From Cupriavidus lacunae (lineage in GTDB: Bacteria > Pseudomonadota > Gammaproteobacteria > Burkholderiales > Burkholderiaceae): a stretch of DNA of 64,000 nt. The position numbers were made by a program, and so were the translations under genes. The notes beneath the pieces were generated by a model that was given only the letters and a program-made list of their open reading frames with translations, made no database searches and was not told the DNA's origin. Numbering within the stretch: the stretch's first letter is position 1; each line of letters begins with the position of its first letter. Shown here piece by piece: positions 59,413 to 64,000 of the stretch. The stretch covers positions 248,001 to 312,000 of the forward strand of contig NZ_QKWJ01000002.1 of assembly GCF_003353055.1 (NCBI RefSeq), read 5' to 3'.

Positions 59413-59726
59413 GAACTCTCCTAGTTAAATATTCAATTGATAGATCATTCTCATAAGCAACATGCATATGCAACTATATGGTTAATTCTCGCAATGAGTT
59501 GTAGGTAAATCGTATGTTCTAGGCGGTGGGTGCGGTCACAGGGGATGCCATTTCAGGTTGAAATTTTTGCAGGGCTTATACCATTCTTGTAGCGCACCTG
59601 TCCTTTTGGTCATCGCCATCGGTGGTTCGTTGATACGCAGCTCGGGCGCGTCCAAGAATTGGGGCAAGCGGAGCGTATCAAGACACACGTAACGGGACAC
59701 GGTCGACCTTGTGAGGGTGGAAGTGG
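59413..59726. other. Tautomerase promoter region and gap to threonine aldolase end
   Basis: About 310 bases. The first 100 are A/T-rich and contain ATGCATATGCAA (59462-59473), related to the MarR-type sites, in promoter position for the tautomerase gene. The rest shows no gene. Confidence 0.4.
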
Positions 59727-60842
59727 CTAGTATCCGGAACTGCTGCGCACCGCAGTAGCGGTCTCGGCGCCGTCAGAATTCATTGCTTCCATAGATTCGT
59801 GCGCGTGCTCCAGAGCAACGGATTCGATAATCGAGATGGCCCTCTTGATATCGGCATCCGAAATATTCAAGTAAGGGATGGCGCGAACGCCATCAGTGCC
59901 CGATGGTAAAACGTGCAGGCCTCGGTCATACAGGAGATCAACGAAGTCTGTTGATCGCATGTTTGTCACCCGAAAACGAACGATGTTTGTTTCGACGGTA
60001 CCTGGATCCAGGTCAATCCCCGGAAGCTGAGCGATCCCCTCCGCGAGCATCTTGGCCCGATGGTGGTCCTCCACCAGGCGTTCCCTGTTGTTACGTAGTG
60101 CATACAGTGCCCCTGCCGCAATGATGCCGGCCTGTCGGAAACCTCCCCCGATTTGTTGCTTGAATCGTCGAGCGCGAGCAATGAAACTACGGGGTCCAGC
60201 GAGGACTGAGCCGACGGGGGCACCCATTGCTTTTGAAAAGCAGATGCTTACTGTGTCGAAGAGCGAGGCGTACTCGTGCTCGGGGATGCCAGTGGCCACG
60301 GAGGCATGCCAGAGTCTGGCCCCATCAAGGTGAAGTGCCAGGTTCATTTCTCGCGCGGTGCTGCAGACTTCTTGTAGGCGCTCCATCGGCCAGACTTTTC
60401 CACCACCAATGTTGTGAGTGTTTTCGATGCATAGGAGCTTCGGTGGGGCAGGGATGGTTGCGGGGAAAAAGCGATGGGGGACGCCCATCGCCGCCCTGAG
60501 GTCCGCAGGCGTAAACACTCCCCGGACGCCGGGGAGAAGCCTTGGGAGCACGCCCGAATAAGCGGCGGGCGCTCCTCCTTCCAGAATGTACACGTGGGCA
60601 TTTTGGTCGAAAAACACCGCATCGCCCGGCTCAGTATGGGCGCGAATTGCAACCTGATTGGTCATGGTACCGGTGACCATATACACCGCTTCTTCCTTGC
60701 CGAGGAACGCGGCAACCTCATGCTCCAGTTCCTTGACGGTCGGATCGTCGCTGTATACATCATCGCCCACAGGTGCGCCTGCCATCGCCTGTCGCATCGC
60801 CTCAGTCGGCTTGCTGCAGGTATCGCTGCGTAGGTCGATCAT
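59727..60842 (-). CDS. ltaE: Low-specificity L-threonine aldolase
   Basis: 371 residues from ATG 60842 behind GGAGACAATT. MIDLRSDTCSKPTEAMRQAM is the conserved start, VGDDVYSDDPTVKELE follows, and the PLP lysine is in SICFSKAMGAPVGSVLAG. FKQQIGGGFRQAGIIAAGAL is also typical. The enzyme splits L-threonine or allo-threonine, or other beta-hydroxy amino acids, into glycine and an aldehyde. Its neighbours, an AraC regulator upstream on the same strand and a divergent aldehyde dehydrogenase, make a logical set: the aldehyde made here would be oxidised by the dehydrogenase. Confidence 0.9.
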   Translation of the reverse strand: MIDLRSDTCSKPTEAMRQAMAGAPVGDDVYSDDPTVKELEHEVAAFLGKEEAVYMVTGTMTNQVAIRAHTEPGDAVFFDQNAHVYILEGGAPAAYSGVLPRLLPGVRGVFTPADLRAAMGVPHRFFPATIPAPPKLLCIENTHNIGGGKVWPMERLQEVCSTAREMNLALHLDGARLWHASVATGIPEHEYASLFDTVSICFSKAMGAPVGSVLAGPRSFIARARRFKQQIGGGFRQAGIIAAGALYALRNNRERLVEDHHRAKMLAEGIAQLPGIDLDPGTVETNIVRFRVTNMRSTDFVDLLYDRGLHVLPSGTDGVRAIPYLNISDADIKRAISIIESVALEHAHESMEAMNSDGAETATAVRSSSGY

Positions 60843-60926
60843 AATTGTCTCCATGTAACGTTTGGGGGAGCGACCAATTGTGCGTCGGGATCTCCGCAAG
60901 GATTTGAAAAAAATTGCTGCTTAAGC

Positions 60927-61739
60927 CTAGAGTATTCGGCTTGGAGGCACGCCATAGAATCGGCGAAACTCTCTGCTCAGATGGGCCTGATCGCTGTAGC
61001 CTACGGTGGCGGCGATGACTCGAAGGGAAAGTCCCTTCAAAAGCAAGTGCCGGGCATGTTCAACCCGGCGCTGGATGAGATAGGCATGTGGTGCCATGCC
61101 CGTGAAGTGCCGGAAGGCACGGAGCAGATGGAACGGGCTAAGTCCGGCAACCGCAGCGATCTCCGGTAATGAAGGGTTCTGCGAGAAGTGGGCGTCTATG
61201 TATTCGCGCGCGCGCTTCACAGCGCCAGGGAGAATCGCAGTGGGTGCGACTCCGTTGTGATATCTAGCATGCCGATGGGTCAATGCCTTGAGGGCAGCGG
61301 TTAGTCGTGCCGATTTTTCGAGGTCGGTAAGATTGCTAGATTCGGATGCCAGATGGGCTTGCTGAAGCTGGGCGAGAAGCCATGGGTCGGACACCACGGA
61401 TTCGGTGAAATATATCGGAGGCTGCGCATTGGCATCGATCGAGTCAGCAGTCGCCGCATGGAGATCATTGGCGGAGATATAGATCATTCGGTAACGCCAA
61501 CCTGCCTCCATCCCTGGGGCACCTTCATGCAACTGCCCGGAGTTGATCAGGCAGATGCTTCCCGCCGGCATCAACACTCTGTGACGACGCTCCAAAGTGT
61601 AGGCTTGCGCGCCGGCTTCAATGAAGCCAATAGCGTACTCGGCATGTTCATGGGGTGGAAAGCGATGGGTACGGTACTCGGCACGAAGCATCACGGCCCC
61701 CCCCAGCGAACGCTCTCTCCATATCTTTGCGTGGTTCAC
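60927..61739 (-). CDS. AraC-family regulator with N-terminal cupin
   Basis: 270 residues. The N-terminal domain shows YRTHRFPPHEHAEYAIGFIE and AGSICLINSGQLHEG, a cupin sensor of the AraC_binding type. The C-terminal HTH pair is PSLPEIAAVAGLSPFHLLRA and RVIAATVGYSDQAHLSREFR, followed by the family end FYGVPPSRIL. It lies 84 bases upstream of the threonine aldolase gene on the same strand and opposite the aldehyde dehydrogenase, and likely activates both. Confidence 0.88.
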   Translation of the reverse strand: MNHAKIWRERSLGGAVMLRAEYRTHRFPPHEHAEYAIGFIEAGAQAYTLERRHRVLMPAGSICLINSGQLHEGAPGMEAGWRYRMIYISANDLHAATADSIDANAQPPIYFTESVVSDPWLLAQLQQAHLASESSNLTDLEKSARLTAALKALTHRHARYHNGVAPTAILPGAVKRAREYIDAHFSQNPSLPEIAAVAGLSPFHLLRAFRHFTGMAPHAYLIQRRVEHARHLLLKGLSLRVIAATVGYSDQAHLSREFRRFYGVPPSRIL

Positions 61740-62040
61740 GGTTGGCCTCGCTGTTCCTGGAGCGGGTGATTGCGACTCGCCCCACTGTGCGGGGCGGACA
61801 TAACATCTTTATATAGTTGTACCTACAAATACTGGCATATGGCGCCATCCAAATCAAGCAATGGGTAGCAACAAGTGGCTGCTGCAAGGGGAGCCTCAGA
61901 CGCCGGTTCACCGGTATCAGCAATTTTCTTCAACTCGTCCGGTAGTTTGCCCACCAGTATGTGTTTGATCTGCCCGAGGCATGGCACGACGAGTTGTGGC
62001 TTGGCGCGGATTCATGAACCATATGCATCAGGAGACAGAG
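61740..62040. promoter_or_regulatory. Divergent promoter region AraC / aldehyde dehydrogenase
   Basis: 300 bases without a gene. An A/T-rich tract around 61800-61830 (TTTATATAGTTGTACC) could be the core promoter; TTGTACCTACAA at 61818-61829 is a small inverted repeat. No clear direct repeat for AraC was found. Confidence 0.3.
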
Positions 62041-63564
62041 ATGGATCACAGAAACCTTCCCTTCTTGGACGCCGGTCAGTATCCCTTCAAGAGTCGGTAT
62101 GACAATTTCATTGGCGGGCGGTGGGTGCCACCGGTCGGGGGCGAGTACTTTGAGAACTTATCGCCAATCACTGGTAAGCCGTTCTGTGAAGTTGCTCGCT
62201 CACGCGAGGCCGACATTGATCTTGCTCTCGATGCCGCGCATGCAGCCAAGGAGAGTTGGGGCAGACTGTCTGCCACGGCGCGGTCCAATCTACTTAACAA
62301 GATCGCAGACCGGATCGAGGAAAACCAGAAGCGTCTCGCTATTGCGGAGACCATTGATAACGGTAAGCCGATTCGCGAAACAATGGCTGCAGACTTGCCC
62401 TTGGCTATTGACCATTTTCGCTACTTCGCTTCCTGTATTCGTGCACAAGAAGGATCTCTTTCCGAAATCGAAGAGAACACGGTTGCCTACCACTTTCACG
62501 AGCCTCTTGGGGTGGTCGGTCAGATCATTCCTTGGAATTTTCCGCTTCTGATGGCGGTGTGGAAGCTGGCCCCAGCGCTCGCCGCAGGGAACTGTGTTGT
62601 ACTCAAGCCTGCCGAGCAGACGCCTGCGTCGATTATGGTGCTGATTGAGGTCATCCAGGATCTACTGCCGCGGGGCGTCGTCAACGTTGTGAACGGCTTC
62701 GGTGTGGAAGCAGGAAAACCGTTGGCATCGAGTCACCGCGTCGCGAAGGTCGCCTTTACCGGTGAAACAACGACCGGAAAGCTTATTATGCAGTATGCAA
62801 GCCAGAACATCATTCCGGTGACTCTGGAGCTGGGCGGAAAGAGTCCGAATATTTTCTTCGACGATGTGCTGTCATCTAGTGATTTATTCGTCGAAAAGGC
62901 ACTCGAAGGTTTCGCCATGTTTGCGCTAAACCAAGGGGAGGTCTGCACGAGCCCGTCACGAGCCCTGATTCATGAAAGCATCTATGATGATTTCATTGAA
63001 CGAGCAGTGCGACGTGTCGAGCGAATCAAGCAGGGAAATCCTCTTGATTCCACAACGATGATCGGCGCACAAGCCTCGGAGGAGCAGTTGAATAAAATCT
63101 TATCGTACTTCAAGATTGGAGAGGAAGAGGGGGCTCGGTGCCTGACGGGAGGAGACAGAGTCATCTTCAGTGGCGATTTAAAGAGTGGCTACTTTGTTAA
63201 GCCGACGGTCTTGGAAGGAAGAAATGAAATGCGTGTTTTTCAAGAAGAAATATTCGGACCGGTAGTCTCGGTGACGAAGTTCCGCGATGAGGAGGAAGCA
63301 ATACACATCGCCAATGACACGGAATATGGTCTTGGGGCCGGTGTGTGGACGAAGGATTCTATGCGCGCATACCGCATGGGACGCGGTATCAAGGCGGGAC
63401 GGGTCTGGGTGAACTGCTATCACCTGTATCCGGCACACGCGGCATTTGGCGGATACAAACAGTCCGGGATCGGCCGTGAGAATCACAAAATGATGCTGGA
63501 TCATTACCAGCAGACCAAGAATATCCTTGCAAGCTATGATCCTTCCCCGTTGGGATTCTTCTAA
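62041..63564 (+). CDS. NAD-dependent aldehyde dehydrogenase (ExaC/AldB-like)
   Basis: 507 residues from ATG 62041 behind AGGAGACAGAG; the frame opens 60 bases earlier without a ribosome site. [34 protein letters not shown] (NAD-binding G-x-x-x-x-G), [13 protein letters not shown] (general-base Glu) and [14 protein letters not shown] (catalytic Cys) are all present. The ending HHYP-type segment [20 protein letters not shown] fits acetaldehyde dehydrogenases of the ExaC/AcoD group. It would oxidise acetaldehyde from the threonine aldolase, or a semialdehyde. Divergent from the AraC regulator. Confidence 0.92.
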   Translation: MDHRNLPFLDAGQYPFKSRYDNFIGGRWVPPVGGEYFENLSPITGKPFCEVARSREADIDLALDAAHAAKESWGRLSATARSNLLNKIADRIEENQKRLAIAETIDNGKPIRETMAADLPLAIDHFRYFASCIRAQEGSLSEIEENTVAYHFHEPLGVVGQIIPWNFPLLMAVWKLAPALAAGNCVVLKPAEQTPASIMVLIEVIQDLLPRGVVNVVNGFGVEAGKPLASSHRVAKVAFTGETTTGKLIMQYASQNIIPVTLELGGKSPNIFFDDVLSSSDLFVEKALEGFAMFALNQGEVCTSPSRALIHESIYDDFIERAVRRVERIKQGNPLDSTTMIGAQASEEQLNKILSYFKIGEEEGARCLTGGDRVIFSGDLKSGYFVKPTVLEGRNEMRVFQEEIFGPVVSVTKFRDEEEAIHIANDTEYGLGAGVWTKDSMRAYRMGRGIKAGRVWVNCYHLYPAHAAFGGYKQSGIGRENHKMMLDHYQQTKNILASYDPSPLGFF

Positions 63565-63712
63565 CGACTTTGTTCCCTCGGAAGGTGGGAGGCCTTTCTG
63601 GGGGAGCTAGACGGAACCTTAACGATGCGCGATTTATAAGCTGGGCTCGCACTCGTTGTGCGAGGGGAGGGTCTATGCAGGGCCTGAGTGTCATCGCAAT
63701 AGAGAGCGGTTG
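63565..63712. other. Region after the aldehyde dehydrogenase, no gene seen
   Basis: About 150 bases without coding signs. The DUF779 gene that often follows ExaC-type dehydrogenases is not visible here. Confidence 0.3.
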
Positions 63713-63886
63713 ATGTGGCCGGTGCACTTGTCACGAGCGCCTGCTGATTTTGACTCCCCGGCAATTGACGACTGGCTCGCGCAGGGTTGCTTCGAGGCGG
63801 CGCACATTGCGCCAGGTCATCCTGATGGCACGCCGAGATTCCTCGAGGGCGAGTTGCCACACGTGGTCAAAAAGCAAACATACTGA
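63713..63886 (+). CDS. Possible small protein (57 aa)
   Basis: ATG 63713 with GAGAG eight bases upstream starts MWPVHLSRAPADFDSPAIDD and ends HVVKKQTY. Composition is protein-like, but there is no known motif. An overlapping minus-strand frame (63731-63970) is equally long. Either may be a fragment. Confidence 0.22.
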   Translation: MWPVHLSRAPADFDSPAIDDWLAQGCFEAAHIAPGHPDGTPRFLEGELPHVVKKQTY

Positions 63887-64000
63887 TTGAGTCATGCCGT
63901 CTAATGTTGTAAGCGTTGCATCATGGCCGGCCGGTATGTTGGTAAGGTGACCGCCGAACGCAGTACGCATGCTCGGCAGGTCGGTCGCTCGAACGACGCC
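63887..64000. other. Right edge of window, nothing assigned
   Basis: The last 114 bases show no gene that can be supported; a minus-strand frame is open here but has no recognisable content. Confidence 0.3.

Noticed and set aside
63731-63970. Minus-strand 79-codon frame at the right edge
   Set aside because: No motif, no ribosome site, and overlaps another equally weak frame.
1-64000. tRNA, rRNA, CRISPR array, replication origin or prophage
   Set aside because: No cloverleaf, rRNA signature, array or phage structural gene was noticed on reading; small RNAs cannot be excluded.

Overview
Organism and setting. The window looks like an accessory, catabolic stretch of a betaproteobacterial genome, most likely Burkholderiales (Cupriavidus/Ralstonia-like). 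The grounds are a Bordetella/Burkholderia-type porin, a fused indolepyruvate ferredoxin oxidoreductase, many LysR regulators, moderately high GC and strong Shine-Dalgarno sites. The genus is an inference. There are no rRNA, tRNA, CRISPR or replication genes. Decayed genes, insertion-sequence remnants and duplicated fragments are common, which fits a plastic chromosomal island, second replicon or plasmid.

Layout. 1-1600: the N-terminus of a SIR2-like protein running off the left edge, then a 5'-truncated group II intron (maturase tail plus domains V/VI). 1600-5300: an Rrf2 regulator with a secreted metallo-beta-lactamase-fold protein and a Tat-exported alpha/beta hydrolase, followed by a broken partial copy of that hydrolase and a TetR remnant. 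5300-9300: a minus-strand set (muconolactone-isomerase-like protein, secreted cupin, isochorismatase-type hydrolase, MFS exporter, MaoC) facing an HxlR regulator, with a duplicated operator between them. 9300-13800: hydrolase and TetR debris, a secreted 14-residue-repeat protein, a porin and an MFS carrier. 14400-18400: a TetR regulator and a DapA-like / FMN hydroxyacid oxidase / EthD-like operon. 18690-25200: a periplasmic thioredoxin, the second repeat protein, a LysR regulator and a 1165-residue indolepyruvate oxidoreductase. 25500-31600: an operon of epoxide hydrolase, cytochrome P460, crotonase, alpha/beta hydrolase and isochorismatase with its LysR. 31600-42200: HxlR, nitronate monooxygenase, IclR, acyl-CoA ligase, LysR, two MaoC proteins, an iron alcohol dehydrogenase, an MFS carrier, a crotonase pseudogene and an AraC regulator. 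42195-43459: a decayed IS3-family element. 43600-55600: amidase, three transporters, XRE-cupin, GST, class II aldolase, flavin reductase, CoA-transferase, LysR, and IS630 and SDR remnants. 55600-64000: an IS5 remnant fused to a second epoxide hydrolase, MarR, a cis-CaaD-like tautomerase, threonine aldolase, AraC and aldehyde dehydrogenase.

How the genes work together. Most units are small peripheral catabolic modules (hydrolase/isomerase/CoA enzyme plus transporter plus regulator) that would feed acyl-CoA or oxo-acid metabolism. Several modules exist in two copies of different age: alpha/beta hydrolase, isochorismatase with MFS, epoxide hydrolase, repeat protein. This indicates segmental duplication followed by decay. 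Regulation is unusually readable: an 18-bp palindrome ATTCCT-N6-AGGAAT occurs at four sites before three units, and separate palindromes sit beside the Rrf2, HxlR, IclR, MarR, XRE-cupin and LysR genes.

Most novel candidates: the paired secreted 14-residue-repeat proteins with a conserved 99-bp upstream element; the ATTCCT-N6-AGGAAT regulon; the translationally coupled epoxide hydrolase/P460/crotonase operon; and a tautomerase carrying all six cis-CaaD active-site residues. All calls come from reading the sequence by hand; no database search was run.
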